A DNA stretch of 64,000 nucleotides from positions 62,001 to 126,000 of the forward strand of contig NZ_FOMG01000007.1 in assembly GCF_900112485.1 (NCBI RefSeq), in the 5' to 3' direction. The position numbers and the translations under genes were made by a program. This DNA comes from Clostridium uliginosum. GTDB lineage: Bacteria > Bacillota > Clostridia > Clostridiales > Clostridiaceae. Positions within the stretch are counted from its first letter, which is position 1. Each line of letters opens with the position of its first letter. The notes beneath the pieces were generated by a model, which saw only the letters and a list, made by a program, of their open reading frames with translations, was not told where the DNA came from and did no database searches. Below, in pieces: positions 23,463 through 31,869 of this stretch.

Positions 23463-25238
23463 CTATATTGCTTTAGTTACTTTACCAAGGAATTTCTTTT
23501 CCTCTTCATTTAAATAAGGAATTAACTTTTCGCAAGTTTCCTTATGGTAATTATTTAGCCATTCTTTTTCTTCTTCATTTAATAATGATTCTTCTATTCC
23601 ATCTAAATCTATAGGACAATAAGACATAACTTGGAATTTATAAAATTGTCCAAATTCTTTGCTTTCTTTATCTTCCACTACCACCATAACATTTTCTGTC
23701 CTTATTCCATGTTTTCCTTCTCTATATATCCCTGGCTCATTAGTTAAAATCATTCCTGGTTCTAATGCTACTTTGTTTGGAACTGGACTTATAGTTTGTG
23801 GTCCTTCATGAACACTTAAGAAAAATCCAACTCCATGTCCTGTTCCACACTTATAATCTAATCCTTCATTCCATAAAGTTTTTCTTGCCATTATATCTAT
23901 GTTTGAACCTGATGTACCTTTTAAAAATTTGGTTTTCATAAGATTAATATGTGATTTTAATACTAATGTAAAATCTCTTTTTTCTTCTTCAGTTAATTTT
24001 CCTAAAATAAAACTTCTTGTTATATCAGTAGTTCCATCTAAATACTGTCCACCACAATCAACTAATAATATTCCTTCTTGTTTTAATTCATATGCGCTAT
24101 CTTCATTTGCTGAATAATGCATCATAGCTGCATGATCTTTATATCCTGCAATTGTACCAAAACTTTCTTCAATAAAAAGTTCTCCGTTATTTCTAAATTC
24201 TAATAATTTATCAGCTACAGTAAGTTCTGTAATCTTCTGTTTACCTACATTTTCTTTAAGCCATTTTAGAAATCTTACCATGGCTACTCCATCTTTTATT
24301 TGGCAATCTTTAAGACTTTGTATTTCTGTAGAATTTTTTATAGCCTTTAATTTAGTTGTTATATTTATATCTTCTACAATTTTCACATCATCTTTTATTT
24401 GCTTATATATATATCCACTAACTTTATTTGGATCTAATATAACGCTATTTTTTATATCTTTAACAGCTACAAATATATCTTCATAATTTTTTATTGTAAC
24501 TCCTTCTAAATTTAGCGATTTTTCATCTTGAGTTGAAATCTTCTCTTTATCAATATATAGTGTTGCTTCATTTTGATTAATTACTGCATAAGCTAAAACT
24601 ACTGGAGTATTCTTCACATCATTTCCTCTAATATTAAAAAGCCATGCAATATCATCTAATGATGATATAATGTATGATTCTCCACTCATCTTTTTCATTT
24701 CATATCTTACTTCTTTAATCTTTTCCTTAGCAGACTTACCACAATATTTTACATCATGTAAAAATGCCTTTTCTTTAGGAAGCTCAGGTTTATCTGTCCA
24801 TAACTCTTGAATTAAATCTTTATCCATAGATATTTTAATATTTTTTTTATCTTCTATGTTTTTAAATTCTTTATATTGATTTATTGAAAATAATCTTCCG
24901 TCAAAACTTAAAGTTTCTCCATCATTCATGTTTTCCATTAACCATTGCTCTAATGTTGGCCATCCTGGAATCTTCATCTTATAAAGTTCTATACCCGAAC
25001 CCTCTAATTGTTGTTCTGCTTGAATAAAGTATCTTCCATCAGTCCAAAGAATCGCTTTTTCTTTCCCTATTAAAGCAGTTCCAGCTGAACCAGTAAATCC
25101 TGTTATATAAGCTCTTGATTTAAAATGCTCTGCTACGTATTCACTTTGATGAAAGTCTCCGCTTGGCACTACATAGTAATCTATATTTTCCCTTATCATT
25201 ATTTCTCTCAATTTTTGTATTCTATCTGCTATCCTCAT
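23463..25238 (-). CDS. Xaa-Pro aminopeptidase (M24B, pita-bread metallopeptidase)
   Basis: The 591-residue product has two creatinase-type N-terminal domains (MRIADRIQKLREIMIRENID, AILWTDGRYFIQAEQQL). The C-terminal M24 domain has metal ligands in LLVDCGGQYLDGTTDITRSF (two Asp), GTGHGVGFFLSVHEGP (His), EPGIYREGKHGIRTEN (Glu). It removes N-terminal residues preceding proline, probably in peptide turnover in the cytosol; there is no signal peptide. The long form (about 590 residues) matches the eukaryote-like APP1/clostridial type rather than the 440-residue PepP. It has its own leader hairpin at 25291-25325. Confidence 0.93.
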   Translation of the reverse strand: MRIADRIQKLREIMIRENIDYYVVPSGDFHQSEYVAEHFKSRAYITGFTGSAGTALIGKEKAILWTDGRYFIQAEQQLEGSGIELYKMKIPGWPTLEQWLMENMNDGETLSFDGRLFSINQYKEFKNIEDKKNIKISMDKDLIQELWTDKPELPKEKAFLHDVKYCGKSAKEKIKEVRYEMKKMSGESYIISSLDDIAWLFNIRGNDVKNTPVVLAYAVINQNEATLYIDKEKISTQDEKSLNLEGVTIKNYEDIFVAVKDIKNSVILDPNKVSGYIYKQIKDDVKIVEDINITTKLKAIKNSTEIQSLKDCQIKDGVAMVRFLKWLKENVGKQKITELTVADKLLEFRNNGELFIEESFGTIAGYKDHAAMMHYSANEDSAYELKQEGILLVDCGGQYLDGTTDITRSFILGKLTEEEKRDFTLVLKSHINLMKTKFLKGTSGSNIDIMARKTLWNEGLDYKCGTGHGVGFFLSVHEGPQTISPVPNKVALEPGMILTNEPGIYREGKHGIRTENVMVVVEDKESKEFGQFYKFQVMSYCPIDLDGIEESLLNEEEKEWLNNYHKETCEKLIPYLNEEEKKFLGKVTKAI

Positions 25239-25290
25239 ATAATTCCTTACCTTTCTTTATAAAAATAAATTAATCAATTTAAACTTAGAA

Positions 25291-25325
25291 AAAGAGGATA
25301 CCAATATTGTCTTGGCATCCTCTTA
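25291..25325 (-). terminator. Terminator between ubiB-like gene and aminopeptidase gene
   Basis: On the minus strand GAGGATGCCAA pairs with TTGGTATCCTC and is followed by TTTTTC. It lies about 185 bp after the ubiB-like stop and 53 bp before the aminopeptidase start, so it could also attenuate the latter. I see no gene in the gap 25330-25507. Confidence 0.7.
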
Positions 25326-25507
25326 ATTATATCACAAATTAAGGATATTCTAACTTGGAAATATTAATGATTTCATCCCAAGTTTTATTATTATGCTATT
25401 CTTGTTGCAAATCATATTATTGTATCTATACCTCTTATATATTCACCTTTAAATTTACTATCTATAATTATATGATATATCTAATTTTCTTTAATATAAA
25501 ATTAGAT

Positions 25508-27118
25508 TTACTTCCTATATTTAAAATCTCTAGTCCTAATCATGCTCACTAATAGGCCTATTGCAAAAATCGCTGATATTAAATATCCAATTGCTCCAAT
25601 TAGTGATACGCCATTATATTTAGGACCTACATTAGTACTCATTATCATTGAAGAACCTATTATTAAGGCAGCAACCAAAACACCTGCAGTAATTTTATTT
25701 ATCATTTTATTTATTTCTTGCAGTATAATATTTCTATCTTTAATTCTTAATTGTAATTTTCCTTCTCCAGCACATAACTTAGTTAATAATTCCAAAGTTT
25801 TAGAAGGAATCTGTATACTATCTCTGCCAAAAGAATATAGAGAAATCAACAAATCTTCGCTTTGTAAAAAGTTTAAAATCATAGTTTTATTTTTAGCCTT
25901 TATGAAAGGATTTATAACCTCTATAATTTCTAATTCTGGATCTATCTCTGTTACGACACCTTCTAAAATTATAAGTCCTCTTGTTAATGCTACTAGCTCT
26001 CTCGGTAATTGTAGGTTATTATCTCTCGCTAAAATAAACACCTCTTGCAACAATACTGATATTTTTATGTTCTTTATAGCTGTTGTCAAATATGCATCAA
26101 ACATATATGATACTCCATCATATAAATGCATTCTATTAACTTTTCCTTTTTTTATTGCCACTGATAATATGCAGTTTACTAATTTTTCTTTGTCTTTTGT
26201 TGCTATAGCAATCATAACATTATTTAATATTTTTTTTATACCACTATTTAATTGTCCAACTATTCCAAAATCAATAAAACATATCTTTCCATCATTTATT
26301 AATAAATTTCCTGGATGTGGATCTCCATGAAAAAATCCATCTTCAAATATTTGCTTACAATATGATAATGCTAATTTCTTTGCAACATCTTTATTATCAT
26401 ATCCATTTTCAGAAATCATATCTAACTGATTTATTTTAAATCCATCTATTTTTTCTAATACTAAAACTTTATCACTCGATAGTTCTTTAACTACATACGG
26501 TGCATAAACTGATGCTATATTTTTATTATAATCTCTAAATTTCCCAATATTTTCCCCTTCTAAAATAAAATTTAATTCATCCTCTGCGATGCTTTGTATC
26601 TCTTGCAATGCTTCTAATGGATCAATCGGCATAACTATCTTTGTTTTTGCTAATTTAAAAATTCTAATTAGTATTGAAATATCTAGATGAATTTGTTCAT
26701 AAATATCTGGTCTTTGTATTTTTATTACTACATCTCTACCATCTTTTAATATTCCCTCATGAACCTGTGCTATAGATGCAGATGCTACCGGATTATAATT
26801 AATATATTCAAAACATTCTTCTAAAGAAACATTTAATGTACTTTCAAAAACAGTTTTTATAACTTCAAAGTCTTCTTTAGGCACGGAGTCTTGTAATTTT
26901 ATTAATTCCTCAATATATTCTTGAGATATAATATCTGGTCTTGTACTTAAAATTTGACCTAACTTAATAAATGTTGGTCCTAATTCTTCAAAAGCTTTTC
27001 TTAAATTTACAGGAGATTTCTTATCTTCTATATGCTTACTATCAAAAATATATTCGAACCCATAGCTTGCAAAAACTTTTATTATCTTTTTAAACCTTTC
27101 TGAAGACTTCCTAGCCAT
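25508..27118 (-). CDS. AarF/UbiB (ABC1/ADCK) family atypical kinase
   Basis: The 536-residue protein carries KPGP-type and kinase motifs: LGPTFIKLGQILSTRPD (KxGQ), ASIAQVHEG (Ala-rich loop), KIQRP (lysine), DGFFHGDPHPGNLLIND (catalytic loop) and CFIDFGIVGQL (DFG). Two membrane segments lie at the C-terminus (about 490-530). In other bacteria UbiB is needed for isoprenoid quinone synthesis. Anaerobic clostridia generally lack quinones, so the role here is open; ATPase-linked lipid handling is one possibility. A phasin-like gene lies directly upstream and is probably co-transcribed. Confidence 0.93.
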   Translation of the reverse strand: MARKSSERFKKIIKVFASYGFEYIFDSKHIEDKKSPVNLRKAFEELGPTFIKLGQILSTRPDIISQEYIEELIKLQDSVPKEDFEVIKTVFESTLNVSLEECFEYINYNPVASASIAQVHEGILKDGRDVVIKIQRPDIYEQIHLDISILIRIFKLAKTKIVMPIDPLEALQEIQSIAEDELNFILEGENIGKFRDYNKNIASVYAPYVVKELSSDKVLVLEKIDGFKINQLDMISENGYDNKDVAKKLALSYCKQIFEDGFFHGDPHPGNLLINDGKICFIDFGIVGQLNSGIKKILNNVMIAIATKDKEKLVNCILSVAIKKGKVNRMHLYDGVSYMFDAYLTTAIKNIKISVLLQEVFILARDNNLQLPRELVALTRGLIILEGVVTEIDPELEIIEVINPFIKAKNKTMILNFLQSEDLLISLYSFGRDSIQIPSKTLELLTKLCAGEGKLQLRIKDRNIILQEINKMINKITAGVLVAALIIGSSMIMSTNVGPKYNGVSLIGAIGYLISAIFAIGLLVSMIRTRDFKYRK

Positions 27119-27139
27119 AAAAATGTTCCTCCTTAGAAA

Positions 27140-27172
27140 AAAACCTCCATGTCAAAAGGAGGCTTTCTTTAT
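27140..27172 (-). terminator. Terminator between phasin-like and ubiB-like genes
   Basis: On the minus strand CCTCC / GGAGG enclose a loop and are followed by seven T, just before the AAGGAGG of the ubiB-like gene. Read-through would allow co-expression. Confidence 0.7.
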
Positions 27173-27179
27173 AACCTTA

Positions 27180-27515
27180 TTATTCTTTTTCTCTTAATTT
27201 TTCTTCTAATATAATAACTCTATTTTTAAGTTCTAATAATTCTTCCTTAGTTACAAAATTAAAATTTTCAAGAACTTCACACATATCTTCCTTAGTGATT
27301 GGTTTTATTTCTTGAATTTTTTCATTAGCTTTGCATTTTACAGTATCTGTTTTTGCCTTTACTTCCCTTTTTAATTCTTCTGACAATTCCTTACCTTCTT
27401 CAATAGTTACTTTACCCTTTTCAACTAAATTATTTATTACTTCATTAGCCTTTTCATAAGTCATTGTAGTTGCCCCTACCATAGCAACAAATAAATTTTT
27501 TGCTTCTTTAATCAT
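27180..27515 (-). CDS. Phasin-like small protein
   Basis: The start is placed at ATG 27515 (AGGAG nine bases before), giving 111 residues. A short hydrophobic N-terminal helix (NLFVAMVGATTMTYEKAN) is followed by KGKVTIEEGKELSEELKREV, typical of phasin/PhaF-like proteins. The C-terminal part (TKEELLELKNRVIILEEKL) is a coiled coil. Such proteins bind granule surfaces in polyhydroxyalkanoate producers. In clostridia a similar gene often sits next to an AarF/UbiB-type kinase, as here. No PHA synthase is in the window, so the function is not granule coating by evidence. Confidence 0.75.
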   Translation of the reverse strand: MIKEAKNLFVAMVGATTMTYEKANEVINNLVEKGKVTIEEGKELSEELKREVKAKTDTVKCKANEKIQEIKPITKEDMCEVLENFNFVTKEELLELKNRVIILEEKLREKE

Positions 27516-27713
27516 TACAACCATCTCCTAAATTCATATTTAGTTATATTTTACTTTAATAAGGCATCTCCAAATAAATAATAGTTTTATAATTATTACA
27601 GTAAAAAGAGAATACCTTCATTGTCGTCTATATTTATAAAATTTATATTTCAATATAAATTTCAATTAAAGTATTAATTAAATAGATATTATTATATGTT
27701 TAAATATTTAATA

Positions 27714-28241
27714 TTATTTAAATATAAATAAATTGACCATAAAAATAGCCATTATTATAGCTGTTAAATCTGCAAAAATAGCAGCCCATAAAGTATGTCT
27801 TATTTTCTTTACTTTTACTGCCCCAAAGTAAACTGTAATTGTATAAAATATTGTTTCTGTTGTTCCCATAATAACAGAAGAAATTAGTCCTATTTTTGTG
27901 TCTGCTCCAAAACTCTTTATGATATCTGTAAATACTCCAATTGCTCCACTTCCTGAGAGAGGTTTAATAAGTATTAATGGTATTATTTCCTTTGGTAACC
28001 CTATTAAATTTCCCAAAGGTGATATTAAATTATTTAGAATATCTAAAAGTTTAGCTTCTTTAAATATTTGAACTGCAATAATCATTGCTAAAAGATACGG
28101 AAATATTCTTAAACATACACCTAGTCCTTCCTTAGCACCTTCTATAAACCACTCATAAACTTTTTTTCCTTTGATCATTCCATAAGTTACTATTATTAAA
28201 AAAATTATTGGAATAATACTTTTACTTAAATAATTAATCAT
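27714..28241 (-). CDS. spmB: Spore maturation protein B
   Basis: From ATG 28241 (GAAGGAGAGTAGAC before it) the product has 175 residues and several membrane spans. PLSGSGAIGVFTDIIKSFG and MGTTETIFYTITVYFGAVKVK are characteristic of SpmB, a nucleoside-recognition (Gate) family member. SpmA and SpmB are needed for normal spore core dehydration in Bacillus and C. perfringens. The gene follows spmA with a 13-bp gap. The longer ORF start at 28295 lies within spmA and lacks a ribosome binding site. Confidence 0.94.
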   Translation of the reverse strand: MINYLSKSIIPIIFLIIVTYGMIKGKKVYEWFIEGAKEGLGVCLRIFPYLLAMIIAVQIFKEAKLLDILNNLISPLGNLIGLPKEIIPLILIKPLSGSGAIGVFTDIIKSFGADTKIGLISSVIMGTTETIFYTITVYFGAVKVKKIRHTLWAAIFADLTAIIMAIFMVNLFIFK

Positions 28242-28254
28242 GTCTACTCTCCTT

Positions 28255-28830
28255 CTAAAAATATCTTTGTAATATCTTAGAGCAAAGCACTCCAACTGTT
28301 GCTGCTGTTGCTGTAGATATAAGAGCTGGCAATATTATTATTCCAGGATTAACTGAATTACACGCTGCCCTTATAGATATAATTGTTGAAGGTACTATTT
28401 GTATACAAGCTGCATTTAAAACTAAGAAAAGCACCATATCGTTGGATGGCTTTTCTTTATCTTTATTGAGTCTATCCATTTCTTCCATAGCTCTAATGCC
28501 AAAAGGCGTTGCTGCATTAGATAATCCCATCATATTAGCTGTAAGATTCATAACTATGGCTCCTAAAGCTTTTTCATCCTTTGCTGCATCTTTAAATATA
28601 AGCTTCAATAAAGGTTTTAGAATTTTAGATAATTTATCTGTAAGTCCACTTTTTTCAGCTACTTTCATAACTCCACACCAAAAACACATAATTCCGGTGA
28701 GTTCAATTATAAAAGTAACAGTACTGCCTGACGAATTAACTATTGCTTTGGAAATTATTTCTCCATTTCCACTTATTAACCCAACTAAAACACCAAGGAA
28801 AATCATAAAAAACCAAATATAATTTATCAT
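28255..28830 (-). CDS. spmA: Spore maturation protein A
   Basis: From ATG 28830 (GGAGG five bases before) the product has 191 residues. It is a membrane protein with the Gate-domain signature: SGSTVTFIIELTGIMCFWCG, NLTANMMGLSNAATPFGIRA and QIVPSTIISIRAACNS. It forms a pair with spmB and acts in spore core dehydration. An upstream in-frame TTG at 28842 is part of the ribosome binding region. Expression during sporulation is expected, but I could not identify a forespore sigma-factor promoter with confidence. Confidence 0.95.
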   Translation of the reverse strand: MINYIWFFMIFLGVLVGLISGNGEIISKAIVNSSGSTVTFIIELTGIMCFWCGVMKVAEKSGLTDKLSKILKPLLKLIFKDAAKDEKALGAIVMNLTANMMGLSNAATPFGIRAMEEMDRLNKDKEKPSNDMVLFLVLNAACIQIVPSTIISIRAACNSVNPGIIILPALISTATAATVGVLCSKILQRYF

Positions 28831-28940
28831 TTTCTCCTCCAAAATCTAATTATTCTTTACATTTATATGCCTTGCACTTATTTTTTAGTAGTGATAGGAT
28901 ATAGGTAATTAAATATAATTTTACTAAAAGGAGACACTTT

Positions 28941-29126
28941 ATGAAGGAAGAAACTTTAAAAATAGCTCAACAAGATATAGAAGAAGCTCTTAAAACTGTA
29001 CAAGACATGGAAAAATCTCTTAATACAAACACACCTTCAAGAGAACAGTTAAAAGAAAAATTTATTTCTTTATCAGAAACAGTTCAAAAATTAGAAGATA
29101 TTTTAAAAACTGAAGGAATCCTTTAG
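28941..29126 (+). CDS. Small coiled-coil protein (61 aa)
   Basis: The ORF is preceded by AAAAGGAGACACTTT and followed by a perfect terminator. The product (MKEETLKIAQQDIEEALKTV then KFISLSETVQKLEDILKTEG) is acidic and predicted almost fully helical, with heptad-like hydrophobic spacing. It resembles small conserved clostridial proteins but has no motif I can assign. It is divergent from spmA (98 bp apart) and probably real because of its strong ribosome binding site and its own terminator. Confidence 0.75.
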   Translation: MKEETLKIAQQDIEEALKTVQDMEKSLNTNTPSREQLKEKFISLSETVQKLEDILKTEGIL

Positions 29127-29160
29127 ACAATATAAAATACCAATTACATATTTGGTAACA

Positions 29161-29186
29161 AAAAAAACTCCCATTGGGAGTTTTTT
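29161..29186. terminator. Bidirectional terminator (small gene / MATE gene)
   Basis: AAAAAACTCCCA / TGGGAGTTTTTT is a perfect inverted repeat with A and T tracts on both sides, located between the converging genes. Confidence 0.92.
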
Positions 29187-29217
29187 ATTATATTAGTAAT
29201 TATATTAAATAACATTG

Positions 29218-29239
29218 TTATTTTTTTGAATATGCCTTA
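29218..29239. repeat. Family-1 repeat end within the MATE gene 3' end
   Basis: TTATTTTTTTGAATATGCCTTA is the right end of the repeat; only one end is recognisable. It encodes the last six residues and the stop codon of the MATE gene. Confidence 0.75.
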
Positions 29240-30606
29240 TCTAGTATAATGTCTTTACCTTCCTTATCTCCAAATATTTCTTTTGACGTTCTAACAAATA
29301 CAATAAATGTAATTATAACAGATAAAAAGTCAGACATCGCTCCAGCCATCCACACTCCATTTAATCCTTCAAATATTGGAATAATTAAAAGAAGAGGAAT
29401 TAATATTATAACCTGTCTTAATAAGCTTAGGAACATTGATATCTTAACTCTTCCAATTGATTGAAAATAATTAGTTACTATAATTTGTCCACCTATAAGA
29501 GGTAGCATAGATAAGAATATTTTCATTCCATGGGAAGTAGCATCTATAAGTGAAGGATCACTATTAAAAATCATGACTAATTTTTCTGAAAAAACTTCAA
29601 TCACTATAAATCCAGTTACTACTATTATAGTAGCTGTAATAATCCCATATTTTACAGCTTGCTTAACTCTACCATATTTTTTAGCACCAAAGTTATATCC
29701 AATTATAGGTTGAAGTCCTTGGTTTAATCCAAAAATAGGCATTAAAAATATCATAGCCAAACTATTTATTATTGTCATCGCACTTACAGCTAAATCTCCA
29801 CCATATACTTGCAACGAATTATTTGAAGCTATTTGTACTGCACTTTGTGCAAGTTGCATACTAAATGGACTTATTCCTATAGCGAAAATGCTTAATACTA
29901 CTTCCTTATCAAGCTTTAAATTTTTCTTTCTAATCTTAAGAATACTAGAACCTTTAGTAAAATAGTATAAAATCCAAATACTACTTACAATTTGTGCAAC
30001 AACAGTTCCTAGGGCACCACCTCTAACCCCTAATCCGAATCCAAATATAAATATTGGGTCTAAAATGATATTAATAATAGCACTGATAAGCATAGATGCC
30101 ATAGCTATCTTAGGACTTCCGTCACTTCTAATTGAATGATTAAGTCCAAAACTTATCATATTAAATATACATCCTATAAAAATTACTTGAATAAATTGTT
30201 CACCATATACTATAGTACTGTCACTTGCTCCGAACATTTTCAAAAGTGGGTTAGTAAATAAAATTCCAAATATGGTTAATAAAATGCTTATTATTATAAT
30301 CAAAGTAAATGCATTTCCTAAATGTTTTTCTGCACCTTCTTTATCATTTTGTCCAAGCTTTATAGATATCTTGGTTGCAGTTCCAATACCTATTAACATA
30401 CCGAATGCTAAAATTATAGTCATTAAAGGCATCGTTATTCCAACACCTGCCATTGCAATTTTCCCTATTCCTTCTATATGTCCAATAAATATTCTGTCTA
30501 TTATATTATATAATGTGTTAACCATCATACCTATAATAGCTGGAACTGAAAATTCTAATATTAATTTTCCTATGTTCATTTCACCTAATCTTCTCTGACT
30601 ATCCAT
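29218..30606 (-). CDS. MATE family multidrug/cation antiporter
   Basis: The 462-residue protein has twelve membrane segments. LGEMNIGKLILEFSVPAIIG and NTLYNIIDRIFIGHIEGIG at the N-terminus, and the repeated second half with FGLNQGLQPIIGYNFGAKKY, are typical of the NorM/DinF-type MATE family in Firmicutes. It probably exports a cationic drug or metabolite in exchange for Na or H. The start ATG follows AAGGAGTATATTT. The last residues KAYSKK and the stop are encoded by a family-1 repeat end, so the C-terminus appears to be repeat-derived. Confidence 0.93.
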   Translation of the reverse strand: MDSQRRLGEMNIGKLILEFSVPAIIGMMVNTLYNIIDRIFIGHIEGIGKIAMAGVGITMPLMTIILAFGMLIGIGTATKISIKLGQNDKEGAEKHLGNAFTLIIIISILLTIFGILFTNPLLKMFGASDSTIVYGEQFIQVIFIGCIFNMISFGLNHSIRSDGSPKIAMASMLISAIINIILDPIFIFGFGLGVRGGALGTVVAQIVSSIWILYYFTKGSSILKIRKKNLKLDKEVVLSIFAIGISPFSMQLAQSAVQIASNNSLQVYGGDLAVSAMTIINSLAMIFLMPIFGLNQGLQPIIGYNFGAKKYGRVKQAVKYGIITATIIVVTGFIVIEVFSEKLVMIFNSDPSLIDATSHGMKIFLSMLPLIGGQIIVTNYFQSIGRVKISMFLSLLRQVIILIPLLLIIPIFEGLNGVWMAGAMSDFLSVIITFIVFVRTSKEIFGDKEGKDIILDKAYSKK

Positions 30607-30629
30607 AAATATACTCCTTATTAACTACA

Positions 30630-30664
30630 AATAAGGAAGTATCGATCTTGTCCATACTCCCTTA
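30630..30664. terminator. Hairpin between ccpA-like and MATE genes
   Basis: ATAAGGAAGTAT / ATACTCCCTTAT forms an imperfect stem 23 bp after the ccpA-like stop. The T-tract on the minus strand is weak (TTATTTG). Confidence 0.5.
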
Positions 30665-30687
30665 TCTTAGTTTATATTTTATATTAA

Positions 30688-31686
30688 TTAAATTGTGCTT
30701 TCTCTCTCTATCAACTCATGATCTAACACATAATGTGCTTCTTCCAATTCTTTTTGATTTAAGAGCTTTATAAGCATCCTCATAGCAACAGATCCCATAT
30801 CATATGTTGGTTGAGAAATAGTTGTTATCTTAGGATAAAAAACTGATGCGACATAATTATCATTAAATCCAATAACGCTCACATCTTTTGGAACATTATA
30901 TCCCTTTTCTCTTAATCTATTTATAACTCCCATTGCAATATCATCTGAAGCACATACAACACCATCAATTTTTTTATCTCTTCTTATGAATTCATCTACT
31001 GCTTCATATCCTGACTTAACTTTAATTGTATCAAAATATACTAAATCAGTATCTATATTGATTCCTGCTTCTTTCATAGCATTTTCGTATCCTATGTATC
31101 TATCTCCCCATGCATTCATGTTATCCTTTTCTGTTCCTACGAATGCAATATTTTTTAATCCTTTTCCAATTAAATACTTTGTGCTATCATAGCATCCTTT
31201 TATGTTATCAATAGTAACACTTGGAAGTCTACCATCCTTATCTTTTGTTTCAACAAGTACTGTCTTTAGGTCTAACTCATTAATTAATTCTAATATTTCT
31301 TCTTGAAGCGAGCTACTCATATAAAGTACTCCATCAACCATCTTCTCTCTAAGAACTCTTAGATATTCCTTTTCCTTTTCTACATCAAGATCTGAATTAC
31401 ATAGGATTACATTATAATCATATATATTAGATACATCTTCTGCGCCTCTAACAATTTCTGGATAAAATTGATTAGACACATCGGGTAATAATATTCCTAT
31501 CGTTTTTGTTTTTTGAGTCTTTAAGCTTCTCGCTATTATATTAGGTCTATATCCCAGCAATTTTATTGCATCCACTACTTTTTTCTTAGTATCTTCATTA
31601 ACGACATCGATATCGTTTAACACTCTAGAAACTGTTGCTATTGAAACTCCTGCTTCTCTTGCAACATCTTTAATAGAAATAGCCAT
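30688..31686 (-). CDS. ccpA: LacI family regulator, CcpA-like
   Basis: The 332-residue protein has a LacI HTH (TIKDVAREAGVSIATVSRVLN type: IKDVAREAGVSIATVSRVLN), a hinge helix (NIIARSLKTQKTK) and a periplasmic-binding-like effector domain. IGILLPDVSNQFYPEIVRGA and YNVILCNSDLDVEKEKEYL resemble clostridial CcpA closely from memory. CcpA is the global carbon catabolite regulator and binds cre sites with HPr-Ser-P. The autonomous location, not next to a sugar operon, fits a global regulator. Assignment to CcpA rather than another LacI protein is likely but not proven. Confidence 0.75.
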   Translation of the reverse strand: MAISIKDVAREAGVSIATVSRVLNDIDVVNEDTKKKVVDAIKLLGYRPNIIARSLKTQKTKTIGILLPDVSNQFYPEIVRGAEDVSNIYDYNVILCNSDLDVEKEKEYLRVLREKMVDGVLYMSSSLQEEILELINELDLKTVLVETKDKDGRLPSVTIDNIKGCYDSTKYLIGKGLKNIAFVGTEKDNMNAWGDRYIGYENAMKEAGINIDTDLVYFDTIKVKSGYEAVDEFIRRDKKIDGVVCASDDIAMGVINRLREKGYNVPKDVSVIGFNDNYVASVFYPKITTISQPTYDMGSVAMRMLIKLLNQKELEEAHYVLDHELIERESTI

Positions 31687-31721
31687 TTTTTATTCCTCCT
31701 TAATATTCTTCTAGGTAACTA

Positions 31722-31751
31722 ATTATACTAATATATTGTGTTAAAAATCAA
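31722..31751 (-). promoter_or_regulatory. Sigma-A promoter of the ccpA-like gene
   Basis: TTGATT (31751-31746), an 18-bp spacer and TATAAT (31727-31722) on the minus strand, 36 bp before the start codon. Confidence 0.7.
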
Positions 31752-31770
31752 GGAACACCTTCTATAAAGT

Positions 31771-31796
31771 AATAATTATTTTTAAAATGTGCCTAA
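31771..31796. repeat. Family-1 repeat end upstream of ccpA
   Basis: ATTTTTAAAATGTGCCTAA matches the right end of the repeat. No complete second arm is visible. Confidence 0.55.
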
Positions 31797-31813
31797 ACTT
31801 GTATTATTTACAG

Positions 31814-31855
31814 AAAAAGGCTAGAGATCAAAAGGAGATACCTTAGATTCTAGCC
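31814..31855 (-). terminator. ileS terminator
   Basis: On the minus strand GGCTAGA / TCTAGCC enclose a loop and are followed by TTTTTC, 15 bp after the ileS stop. Confidence 0.85.
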
Positions 31856-31869
31856 CCATCACTATATTT

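Noticed and set aside
25542-26330. 262-codon plus-strand ORF opposite the ubiB-like gene
   Set aside because: Antisense to a clearly coding gene with kinase motifs; no ribosome binding site.
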